From the NCBI GenBank assembly GCA_009617715.1, contig VTFK01000063.1, positions 1,116,001-1,180,000 on the forward strand: a DNA stretch of 64,000 nucleotides. The letters run 5' to 3'. Under the pieces are notes generated by a model. The model was not told the DNA's origin and made no database searches. It was given only the letters and a program-made list of their open reading frames with translations. Made by a program: the position numbers and the translations under genes. Each line of letters opens with the position of its first letter. Position 1 is the first letter of the stretch. Source of the stretch: Plectrocnemia conspersa (lineage: Eukaryota; Arthropoda; Insecta; Trichoptera; Polycentropodidae). Positions 48,828-58,633 of this stretch are shown here, piece by piece.

Positions 48828-50163
48828 TTTTTAAATAATATTTTTACGTATATTAGTCTAAGAGGAGCAAAAAAATAATTTTTCACACCCCCTTCCTTCT
48901 TTTTAACGACAGAAATATCTCATTTATAAGTTTATACATAATAGCAAAGAATTCAATACTACGAATATTAATATTTTGTATCAGAAGAGACAGATACCCT
49001 TCAAGTCAGGCATCGGCAGCTAAGCTGAGCCACTCTATCGTCCCGGCATATCCAGAGACTGCAATTCACATTTATTGATCCTACAAAAACTGCGTTACTT
49101 TAATCAGAAAAAAATAATATTTTAAAAATGATCTACCAAAATAAATAATTTATTCGGTATATTTTTATGTCGGTCAATATGTCACTGATATGTTTTTCAT
49201 AAATATAAATCATATAAATTACACTCAAAAGTAGTTACATTGTCTTGTTTAATTGTCATGAACCCTCAATCCGCTAACTTTTTGCCCTTCCATAGGATAA
49301 GAATTTAGTACGGCAGTTTTGTTTTGCTGCCAAAGACGCGAAATGTTCCGAGATTAATTCGGGTATCTTTTTCTGGGATATAGACGGTGTCAAAGGTCAG
49401 GAAGAGGTCAGGAAGCGGATATATAGGGACTGTCTCCGCAGCTTACACGGACGCTTTATTTAACTCTTGCTATACTGTATATTTTATGAATTCCTCCTTC
49501 CTATTGCGTTGTTATACGAACGAGTTTTTTTTATTGCGCAGATTTATGATCCCATTTTGTATTGTTATATAAATATTTTTGTACTAAAATATATTTTATG
49601 TTGATTGGTTGAAACTGTGACTTATTATATCTCGATCGTTTAATCAGCTCTACTTAAAAGCACTCGACCATTATAGATCCCAGAAAATACAATTAATTCT
49701 AATTAGTTATTTTCGTCAATCCGTTGCGTATTAGACCTTTTTCCGCGGCTGAACCTTCTTAATCGATGACCTAATTGGTATCAGTGCCTTTGTATACTAT
49801 ATAACACAAATAAGCAAAAAATAATTAATACACCTTTTTTGGAGAGCCGCGGCGCTTCCTTTCCTAATAACTAGGTTAATGATATTTATCATTAGAATAG
49901 ACTTAAGGTTTTTTGTAAATCAAACTAAACGAGTATTTATGTTTTTGGAATCATATATATATAAAGTATTATTTATATTGCGGGATTCCATTTATATATA
50001 AATTTATTTAGGTTTTATTATGGCCAAAGTATGGTGGCATACACTGACGTGACGTAGGCACTTTTTCTTAACGAACATTGGCGGGCTTGCACCGGTGCGC
50101 CGATGTGGACCGGCTCCTTATATTATCTTAAATAAATCAATGTATCAAGTTGCCAGAATATTA
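48828..50163. other. Intergenic DNA
   Basis: At 48990-49060 the minus strand has tRNA-like A-box wording (AGAGTGGCTCAGC) but no convincing B box. GC-richer patches occur at 49260-49450, 49690-49870 and 50030-50130. The open frame at 49387-49572 is not supported. Confidence 0.3.
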
Positions 50164-50750
50164 TATATAATTTTTCTAAGCCGCTTCTGCTTCCGGATGC
50201 GCGCGTTTAAAAATCAAACATTATATTCTCAATTTTCTACTTTGTAAATCGTATTGCCTTGTATGAACGGTGTTTATTAATATACATAAACAAAGGAAAT
50301 ATATTTAATTATATTTATTAATTAAATATATCACGATTATTTTTGAGCCTCCGCTAATATATTCTTTTGTTGTCGACCAATGAAAAATAAGCATTCGAAT
50401 ATAAAACAAGATGGCTGACATTGCCGTGACAACAGTTTTAAATAATTATTATTTATAACAAAATTTTGCTACGCGACAATAATTTTCATTATTTCGTCAT
50501 GTACGTCGTTCTATTTGACTGAATATAAATAATCGAATTGCAAATTAACTTAGTAAGTTATAACTTTAAAAAAGAAATATATGCTTAATATATGTAAGGA
50601 TTAAAAGAATACATTGATTAAAATAGATAACATCATAAAACAATATTCGTAATGAAGTCTTCAAATTTTGAATTTCCGTCGTCGGGCTCCATGGCCGAAA
50701 AGTGAGTTTTTTCTTTTACAATACATAAAAATTATCATTGCTTCTGAATC
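50164..50750 (+). repeat. Promoter/first-exon repeat, better copy B
   Basis: This region aligns in inverted orientation with 32985-33735, keeping the order of blocks. It holds a CCAAT-type motif (GACCAATGAAAA at 50375-50386), an AAGATGGCTGAC motif resembling start-proximal YY1/Pho sites (50409-50420), a single diverged 38-bp unit, a short open exon and a GTGAGT donor. The layout suggests a promoter with a first coding exon of a host gene or of an intron-containing transposon. Which one cannot be decided from two copies. Confidence 0.55.
50652..50701 (+). CDS. Candidate first coding exon, unrecognised
   Basis: The frame reads MKSSNFEFPSSGSMAE and then a donor GTGAGT at 50702; without splicing it stops immediately at TGA. 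The homologous segment at 33050-33098 on the minus strand keeps the middle (K-S-S-N-F-E) but lost the start codon and gained a stop. No downstream exon was identified: 50780-51277 is a LINE fragment, and the next open frame (51396-51635) has no clear acceptor. Family unknown. Confidence 0.3.
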
Positions 50751-50779
50751 AATGCATTTTCTCTCCATTTGTTTATTTT

Positions 50780-51277
50780 TTGGTTTAATTATAGCTATTT
50801 CTTTTTCTTTTTTTAACATATAAAAAATATAATTTTTTTATCGTTTTTTTAATAATGTTGTTTAGATTTAAATTGTCTCATTTTAACTAACTTTTTTTTC
50901 CACCTAATTATTGAACGATCATTTTAAATTTTATTCCATTTTTTATAATAATTGGATTAAAGAATTTCTGTTATATAATTAAACATTATATAAAATGCAT
51001 TATTCATATTTTTTTTCTTTAAATAAAACATTTCCACTAGATATTAAATGATAGACTTTTATATTCTTTAGCTTCCTTTATTCTAAATTCGGGCGTAACT
51101 GAGCCCCTTACTGTCACGCCGCTGTCGGCCATTTTTATTATGTGACAATACAAATCTATGTTTACATTCTACTATATATTCTAATTATTTATATATATTA
51201 TTTATGCTAACATAAGTATACGTACATCTGCCAGTTTTCACCTCCATAGGGGTTGGTTACCACAATCTTAGCTAATT
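50780..51277 (-). pseudogene. Orphan LINE 5' end (5' UTR + ORF1 start)
   Basis: This is the 5' end of the same LINE family as 1750-5919. The 5' UTR words CCAGTTTTCACCTC and GGGGTTGGTTACCACAATCT match, and ORF1 starts MADSGVTVRGSVTPE at about 51135 against MADSGVNIAGVITPE in the other copy. Similarity fades leftwards through decayed ORF1 to about 50780. LINE copies usually lose their 5' end, so a 5'-only piece points to later deletion or truncation rather than normal insertion. It abuts copy B of the promoter/first-exon repeat. Confidence 0.75.
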
Positions 51278-52610
51278 ACACGACAAACACAAGCACGCTC
51301 GAATAATGATTAATACCACGAAAAATGATCAATATAGTCTTAGATCAATACCACGTATGTACATTCTATATTAATCCAATTATTTTTTTAATACTTTGCT
51401 ATCATTCAACGGACGCTATGAATTGGCAATGTTTGTGAATCACGCCACCGATGCAATTATAAATCACACCGCCGTCCATACAATATTTGCTTCGCGTGTG
51501 TGTCAGGGATTCGTGGGACACACGGATTTGTTCGCAAGCGGAGCGTTGTTTGTCCAAACAACGGGAGCCCAACATTTGCTCAGCCAAACATCAACAAACA
51601 GCGCGGAAAAATGTCAGCGTGAAAATGTTGACTAAACGTGCAGGTATCGTATGAAGTATCGCTTCAATTTATCACGGCTAACCCCTGCCCACACCTCTCG
51701 GCGACAACTACTGACTGCACCTAACCGACGCGGTTAATAAAACATGACGACGAGGCGGCCGACGGTTTCTACGGTGCGCGTCACGTTCAGAGAGCACAAA
51801 TCATACAGTTACGTGGTAATACCATAAACTATGTGTTGGTATACATTTATCTACATATACAAGGTGACGCAAAAATTTCTTTTTGGATTATCAAAAAATA
51901 AAAATGGCCCTGAATTTTTTGCATTCTGCCGATTCCCATGCGTAATTTATTATTATTGAAGCGAGTTCTTAGATCACTAAAGCAAGAATAAAACCGCCGG
52001 CCGGTTAGAGTAATAGAAAATGGCAAAAAAAATTTTGTCATTCGAATACTTTCAATCTTCCGAGAAAGTATGCATATTTTTAAACATCCAGCACGAACAT
52101 ATTTAGAAAGAATTTTTATCTGAATGTCTTCTTTTCTTATTTAAGCAAAAATAAGGCAAGTTCGAGTGTTAAAATGTTTTTAAATAATTATTTGAATCAT
52201 TCCCAGATCATTATTCAAAGCTTTCAAGACGTATGCATATTAGCCATGAACCCGCCTTTACTTATGTAGCGTTATAAAAAAGGCAGTGCTTGTAAACCTT
52301 TTAAAAATATTCATACAAATTTAATTTTATTTAATAAAAAAATGTTTAAAAAATGAAAATTTGACATATTCCTTGATATATTCTCAATAAATAATCTTTA
52401 AAAAAAAACAGTTACATTTTGTTAATGGCGCTTTTAACGCGTAACATGCAACAAGTTTTTTTGTGGCATGTTTTTGTTCTTTAATTTTTATTTGATAGTA
52501 GCTAATTTAATATAATTTACAGTACTATATATCTCTCATATTATTTAAAAAAACAGAGCTCTAGAATCATATTATTGCGTTTAAATACACTAAAATAATA
52601 TATCGCACAG
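51278..52610. other. Intergenic DNA, GC-richer at 51400-51810
   Basis: The 79-codon open frame at 51396-51635 (CQGFVGHTDLFASGALFVQT and so on) lies in a CpG-richer patch and has no known domain. I do not call it a gene. The remainder is AT-rich and featureless. Confidence 0.3.
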
Positions 52611-53698
52611 TTGCTGTCTATATTAATCTGCAACATAGAATTTGTCAAACATGTCATACATAAAATCTGGAAACGAACACAAAATTCTCTCATCTATGAA
52701 GAATTTCGTACTTTGCGATCGCGTGCAAAATTGACGATTTCCGATTGCCATCGGAACTATATTGGAGACTGCGAAAAGTCGATAATTTTAGATCCGAAAA
52801 AATTTTGGAAATTCGTTAACTCAAAACGCGATGACCAATCCTTACTGTCATCGATGAGTTGGAACAACATCAATTTTGAAGGTTCTGAAGAGATTGCAGA
52901 TGGATTTGCTAGGTATTTTCAAACCGTATACCATAATGATGGGTCACATTTAGAGTTTAATTCTAATTACAATGAGACTCATCGTTCATGGTCATCTTTG
53001 TTATCAATCAAAACCTTTACTTTGGTTGATATGGAATATGGATTTAGCAGACTAAAGTCCATTTTTACCTCGGGACCAGATTTTATTCCAGACTACATTC
53101 TGAAAGGATGCAAGACTGGTATTTTACAGCCTCTAAAATTTATATTTAATTTAATTTTGAGATCCTCTTGTTTTCCAGAACGCCGGCAAAATATTCATAC
53201 CATCTAGGCGGATATTTTCTGGAAAGGTTTTCTTCAACTAAGGATTTAGGAGTGACTTTCGAAGAACGTTGGAAATTTAGCCAGCACATTGCAGAGACTC
53301 ATAGAAAATCCTTAAAAATGCTCGGTTTTATCTTGAGAAATGCGCGTTACTTCAGGAATACTTTAGTATTGCGCACTCTTTATGATACTCTAGTCCGCAG
53401 CATACTAGAAACTAGCTCCATCACTTGAATCCCAGGCGTAATGAATCAATGTAATGAATTGAAGCTGGAAAAAGTACAACGTAAATTTCTTCGATATTTA
53501 TACTTGAAGGAATACGGGTATTATCCGTTCTTGTTTCCCAGTGCTTTTATTTTGGGAGCCCTGGGATACGTTTCTTTGTCGACTCGCAGAAGTGTTTATG
53601 TAATTAAACACTTCTGGAAATTGCTCAAGGGCATCGTAGACAATCCTTCAGTGCTCGAGCAGCTTCAAATGTGGGCACCTGAAGGTACAGATAGATAG
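52611..53698 (+). pseudogene. LINE ORF2 fragment lacking RT core
   Basis: The first frame (52611-53207) carries the region before the RT fingers, with DPKKFWKFVNSKR and SGPDFIPDYILKGCKTGIL, typical of Jockey-like ORF2. It then switches near 53190 to a frame starting at the segment after the catalytic box (STKDLGVTFEERWKFSQHI, then the LRTLYDTLVRSILE thumb). A third frame (53441-53698) continues the C-terminal region (KLEKVQRKFLRYLYLKEYGY). The A, B and C catalytic motifs are absent, so the deletion removed the enzyme core, and two frameshifts and a stop follow. Confidence 0.85.
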
Positions 53699-54005
53699 TT
53701 CTCGGTCGCGTCCACTATTCTTGCCTGTAAAGTCTAGAACTAGAGCACTTGCCAACTCTTCTCTGGCTAAGGCTATTCATCTGCTCAATTCTGTCCATAG
53801 AAATATTGACATTTTCTCTTGCACATATGGAGTTTTGGTTTAGTTCGTATGGGACAATGCACACCTATTGAGGTGATTTGTGTCTGTTGTTTTGTCTTGT
53901 TTATATTTGTATGTATTATGATGTATTTGTACTTTTGACTATCGTGACGCATTGGGTTTGCCTGTCAGGTCACGATGGTTATAATTTTAATAAATAAATA
54001 AATAA
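52611..54005 (+). mobile_element. 5'-truncated, internally deleted LINE
   Basis: A plus-strand non-LTR element of a family different from the 1.8-kb LINE. It starts inside ORF2, jumps across the RT core, and ends with a 3' UTR and an (AATA)n-like tail at about 53984-54005. The 3' UTR contains ATCGTGAC (53941-53948) and GTCACGAT (53969-53976), which can form a terminal stem-loop of the kind some LINE reverse transcriptases recognise. The tail and protein features fit the Jockey-like group. No target duplication was recognised. Confidence 0.85.
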
Positions 54006-54057
54006 AACATAACAGGACTAATAATCATGAGTTTGTGCTTATTAGTCCTGTTATGTT
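54006..54057. repeat. Perfect 19-bp stem-loop
   Basis: AACATAACAGGACTAATAA (54006-54024) and its exact reverse complement (54039-54057) flank a 14-base loop. It starts directly at the end of the LINE tail. It could be a structure formed during LINE insertion, the end of another element, or a small-RNA-like hairpin. Nothing in the flanks decides. Confidence 0.9.
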
Positions 54058-54328
54058 AGTTAGTATTTTACTTATTTTTAGTAAGTTTTATTTAATTTTA
54101 ATATATCAAAGATTTTAATGTTTTAAACCTATTCTTACCCGTTTTGTTTTATAATATTATGTCAAGATTGTTACATATGAATAAATTGTATTGCTTACAA
54201 AGAAATAATATTATCTTAAAATAAACAAAGCCTTGATCTGGTTGTGTATTTTATGTTAAAAACAGTTTGATCTCGTATTTTATTGCTTTAAAGAAGCGAA
54301 AACACAAGTATGAAAACAAATTTGTTTT

Positions 54329-54413
54329 AATAATTCATTCGATTATATTACGATACGTGAATTGTTCTCAGAAGCCTATGAATTTTAATGCTTTATTAAT
54401 CGAATGAATTATT
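54329..54413. repeat. 17-bp inverted repeat with 51-base spacer
   Basis: AATAATTCATTCGATTA (54329-54345) is matched exactly in reverse complement at 54397-54413. It lies 0.3 kb from the 19-bp stem-loop. No target duplication is visible around it. Confidence 0.8.
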
Positions 54414-55717
54414 TTACTTGATAATATTTATTTATTTTACAAAAATAGCAATTTTGTTTTAAAATGTTTAAAAAACGAGAGAACTACATAGACATCGCGA
54501 AAGCCTGAAATGCCAGAGCACACCTGTCATGTTTCGCCTGTGAAACGTTTCCATTAAGTGTATTCAGAGGAAAACGAAAACCATTTTTGAATATGTATAT
54601 ATATAGTACAGATATAATGTATTTTTAAAACACTCTTTCTTTGTAAAAATGTTTAGTACTTCTGAATTAAGAATGGTGCTATTACAGACCGTTCATCACA
54701 TTTTAATTGAACTTCACGTCCATGACAAGCGCTAGAGACGTAGTCCGATTTCAGTCCCGCGCCGAGGATTGTCAACTCCTGAATTATATATTACGTTATA
54801 TGAATATATAATTTATGCTAAGTGCGAATCCAGCGTTGTTAATTAATTAGTATTGTTATTAAATATCTTAAATATATTTAGTTATATAAGTCTTGGTAAA
54901 TAATTTGTAAGCCGATCGCTGATATTTCAATGTTTTTTTTGATTGAATCATAATCTGTTTTAAAATCATAAAAATTAAATATTACTATTTATTATATTTA
55001 AATATAGCATTTTTATAAACAATAATATCATTGATGTAAAATGATTTGAAAATATATCATTTTTAATATATTTTAAGTAAAGTTGTTTTTATATAGATAC
55101 AAAAATGTGTTTATTTTCTTATGAAAAACACTTATAAAATATATAAGCGATTAAAGCATCTTATTAAAAAGTTTTACATATATGTGTTTGAATGTCTCCC
55201 ACTTGAAGGACCCGACAGCTCTTAAACTAAAGTATGTTTAGAATATAAATTTACAAAAGCGTGCAAAGTTTTAATTATTCCTAGTACGGTTAATGTATTA
55301 CGTACATGTAAGTAAGAAATATGTTTCATCTTGAGTCACTCGACAGTCACAAAAGTTTTTCATACACATCTAAAATATAAAGGTGCATTTTAATAAGAAG
55401 CGTACGTATGGATTAACGACATAAAGTTTAAAAATAATACACATATTATAAATAATTATCTAGATCAGAGATTACATGTACTGCAATCTTCTCGATGAAA
55501 AAAAAATTGTTACAGTCTGACATGTAATAAAAAATAACGACAAATATTTGTTATTATTCTTTAGAATTGCTATAGTCTTATTTAAAGTAGACTTTTATAG
55601 TGAAACTTAAATTCACAAAAAAATATTTGGTTGATCAAAAAATAAATATTAGGGAGATTCCAAATCCAAAAAAATATTATTTTTAAAATTAATGTTGCTG
55701 TTAATGGATATTAATAC
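54414..55717. other. AT-rich intergenic DNA, nothing recognised
   Basis: No coding or structural signal was identified apart from general AT richness. Confidence 0.35.
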
Positions 55718-56039
55718 TAGTCCAGTCAAATAAGGGTTTAACCTCGGAATGAAAGATAACAAGCTGAAATTTTGCACACACCTTTGTTTTGGCGTTCTAA
55801 ATATATGGTGAAAAGTCTCAAAAGATATCGTGTCTGCTAATCAAGATATTAAAGGTCAAAGGTCATAAAAATCGTTTTTTTGCAAATATCTCGCCTTTTT
55901 TGCGTCGCATGTCATTAAATGTTTAACAAAACTTATAGAAAATAAAATTTTCTACAAGTTTGTCGTAATTTATTTCTTCGTATGGTTAATGGTTTTCGAG
56001 ATATAGCGCGGGGAGTGGGAAGCGCGCATCCGTTTATAG
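55718..56039 (+). repeat. Left long terminal inverted repeat
   Basis: It matches 60362-60693 in reverse complement throughout, including AACCTCGGAATGAAAGATA, AGGTCAAAGGTCA and CATCCGTTTATAG, with moderate divergence. It ends exactly where the hAT element inserted: its last 8 bp are one copy of the hAT target duplication. Confidence 0.9.
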
Positions 56040-58625
56040 CAGCGGTTTCCAACCTTTTTATTACTACGCCTCCCCAAAAAAAAAAAATTTTTCCGCGCCT
56101 CCCTTACCTTTTATTTTTTTAATAGATTAAATAATATAGACACGTTTTAAATAATAAAAACTTTATTACAAAAATAAACTGAAAACCACAATTAACAGAA
56201 TAATAACAAGGTTTAGTTATAACATACACATACGTGTATATTTATTTTTATATATAAGTTTTTTTAAACAATTAAACCAACTACATCTATCGCATAAAAA
56301 TTTAATGCGACGGTTGTTGTTGTTTATTAGCACAAAGCTTATCAAATCTTGGGGGCAATGTGGAGAGTGCCACTCGTATCTCTTTTTCGACTACTAACCT
56401 GTTGCGATATTTAGTTTTCATTGCAGCCAGTGCCGAAAAGCCCGTTTCGCATAAATACGACGTTACAAACGGTAGAAGCACTTGCATTGCTTTGCAATAC
56501 AAAGATTCATACTCTCCTTTAAGATTCATCCAAAATTGAATTAAGGTTTCATTTTGAAACTTTTGTTTTAGTAGGCTATCTCATGATAATTCTATAAGTT
56601 TTTCCTTTTCAATGGTTGTCAGCTCAAATTTGTCGTTTTCATCGTCGATAAATGGATTCTGTACTCACAAAAACTTTGAGAAATCAAGGTCTTTAAAATA
56701 ATTTGAAAAATGCAGCACTAGACCATCCAAGTGTTCAATAAAAAGATTCTTGCTTGTTTCAATATTGGCTGTGGCCCAGAAATCTTTTGACAGTGAAAAC
56801 ATGTCCAACTCATTCTTTTGTAAATTTGACTTCCATAACTTCAACTTTTTAATGAAAGCTTTTACTTTGTCTTTTTGAACAAGTGGATGCATTTGTGATC
56901 CCTGCATTGATTTATTCAAACTGCTCAATTTTCCAAAAATTTCAACTAAATAGGCAAGTTTAACAAGGAAATTATCGTTCGTCCACAAATGTGCCTCTTC
57001 GTGGTGATTTTCTTCGAGAAAGGCTGTTATTTCTTCTTTGAGTTCAAATACCCTTTGAATCGCTTTTGCACGAGATAGCCAGCGAACATCACAATAATAC
57101 AGAAGTGAGGTATAATTAGCTTCCATATCTACACACAACTTTGCAAACAGCCTAGATCTCAAAGGACTGTTCTTAATGTAGTTTATAATTTTTATAATTT
57201 TTGTAAAAATGTTGTTAAGTTCCTCGCTGATATTTTTTGACACTAGAGCTGCTCTGTGAAGCATACAGTGCGTCTAGATAGCATGTGGTGCTTTCTTTTT
57301 AACTAATGCTTGAAGACCTGCTTTGTGTCCGGACATTGAGTGAGCTCCGTCAGTACACAGTCCAATACAATTACTCCACGTTATGTCGTTTTCTTTAAAA
57401 AAACTGTCCATTATATTAAAAATTTCAATGGATGTGGTCTTTCCAGGAATGGGTTTGCAAAATAATATATCTTCTAATATATTATTTTCCATAACATATC
57501 GAACATATGCAATTAAATGGGCATCATTAGCTATATCAGTTGCCTCATCTACTTGTATGGCGAATTTCGAAGTACGCAGCCGAGAAACTAATTGATCGCA
57601 AATATCTTCAGATATATCATTGATTCTTCTTCCGACTGTATTATCAGCAAGCGGAATTTGTTGCAACTGTTTTGCATATGATTCGCCGAACATTATTCGA
57701 ACCATATCAATAGCTGCTGGTAATATTAGAGTTTCTCCTATTGTATGTGGTTTCTTACATTTTGCGATTCGGTAAGAGACATGATACGAAGCCAATAATG
57801 CATTTGGTGATACAGAAAGAATATTTTTTGAACGTTGCTTTTTTGATTATTAAGCTCATCCAATTTTCTTTCAAAATATTCTATGGACTTATCAACGTAT
57901 TCAGAATGTAGAGTTTCATGGTGCCGTTTTAATTTGACTGGTCTCATACTATCTGAAGCCAAAACTTTCGAACACAACAAACACATTGGTTTTTCCAAGC
58001 CATCTATAATGACACTAGTGAATCCTAATGATAAATAGGATGAACTGTATTGTCTTTTCTTGGGAGCTTTACTTCCTTGTACATTTTTTATTTTATTCCC
58101 ACTAGTATCAGCATCAGTATCTTCATTATTGTTGACTTTTCTCTTGTAACCACTCAAAAATTTATCCATTCGTCTAAAAAATATTTTATTGATATAAATT
58201 AAAATCAATGATAGTTTAAATAAAAAAAAATGAAGTTTAAAATATACTAACGATTATTTTCAACAAGAAATCACGTCAGAAACAATTAAAAAAAAACAAT
58301 ATAACACGAGTGACATTTAAATTTGAGGTTATTGTTTTATGCAACTAGCGGTCGTTTTGTGTATTACCGAAACAGAGCGTTTGCAAACGCGCCATTTTTA
58401 AATTTCTCCGCTCCAGATAATTTTTTTAATAGGAATTAAATATATGTAAATGTAAAAAAATGAACATTCATGCACTGAATTTTCACTGTTACGTTAATAT
58501 ATCAAGTTTTATTCATTTGTAGATATTATGGTATAAAAAATAATTCATTAAAAAATGTTGGCGCCTCCCCTGGCAATAGTCCGCGCCTCCCCTGGGAGGC
58601 GCGCCTCCCAGGTTGGAAACCGCTG
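56040..58625 (-). mobile_element. Complete hAT transposon with perfect 8-bp duplication
   Basis: The 2586-bp element has 16-bp perfect inverted ends CAGCGGTTTCCAACCT and is flanked by GTTTATAG at 56032-56039 and 58626-58633. Subterminal CGCCTCCC motifs recur at both ends (for example 56068-56075, 56094-56101 and several at 58562-58610), likely transposase-binding repeats. One transposase gene is encoded on the minus strand. The terminal and protein features place it with ZBED5/FAM200-like hAT elements. It inserted into the older long-inverted-repeat element. Confidence 0.95.
56302..58169 (-). pseudogene. hAT transposase (ZBED5/FAM200-like), mildly decayed
   Basis: The gene starts MDKFLSGYKRK at 58169 and ends at the stop at 56302, about 620 codons, near full length. 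An N-terminal BED-type zinc finger (CLLC then HHETLH) is followed by the RNase H-like core: VDEATDI carries the first acidic residue, LCTDGAHSMSGH the second, then HCMLHR. The block DVRWLSRAKAIQRVFEL and a C-terminal CETGFSALAAMKTKYRNRL dimerisation region with the catalytic glutamate close the protein. Lesions are one frameshift near 57800 and in-frame stops at about 57271, 56662 and 56583; the rest stays in one frame. Such light decay fits a relatively recent insertion. Confidence 0.92.
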
Positions 58626-58633
58626 GTTTATAG

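Noticed and set aside
48990..49060. tRNA-like words on the minus strand as a second SINE or tRNA
   Set aside because: An A-box-like sequence is present, but no B box or stems could be found.
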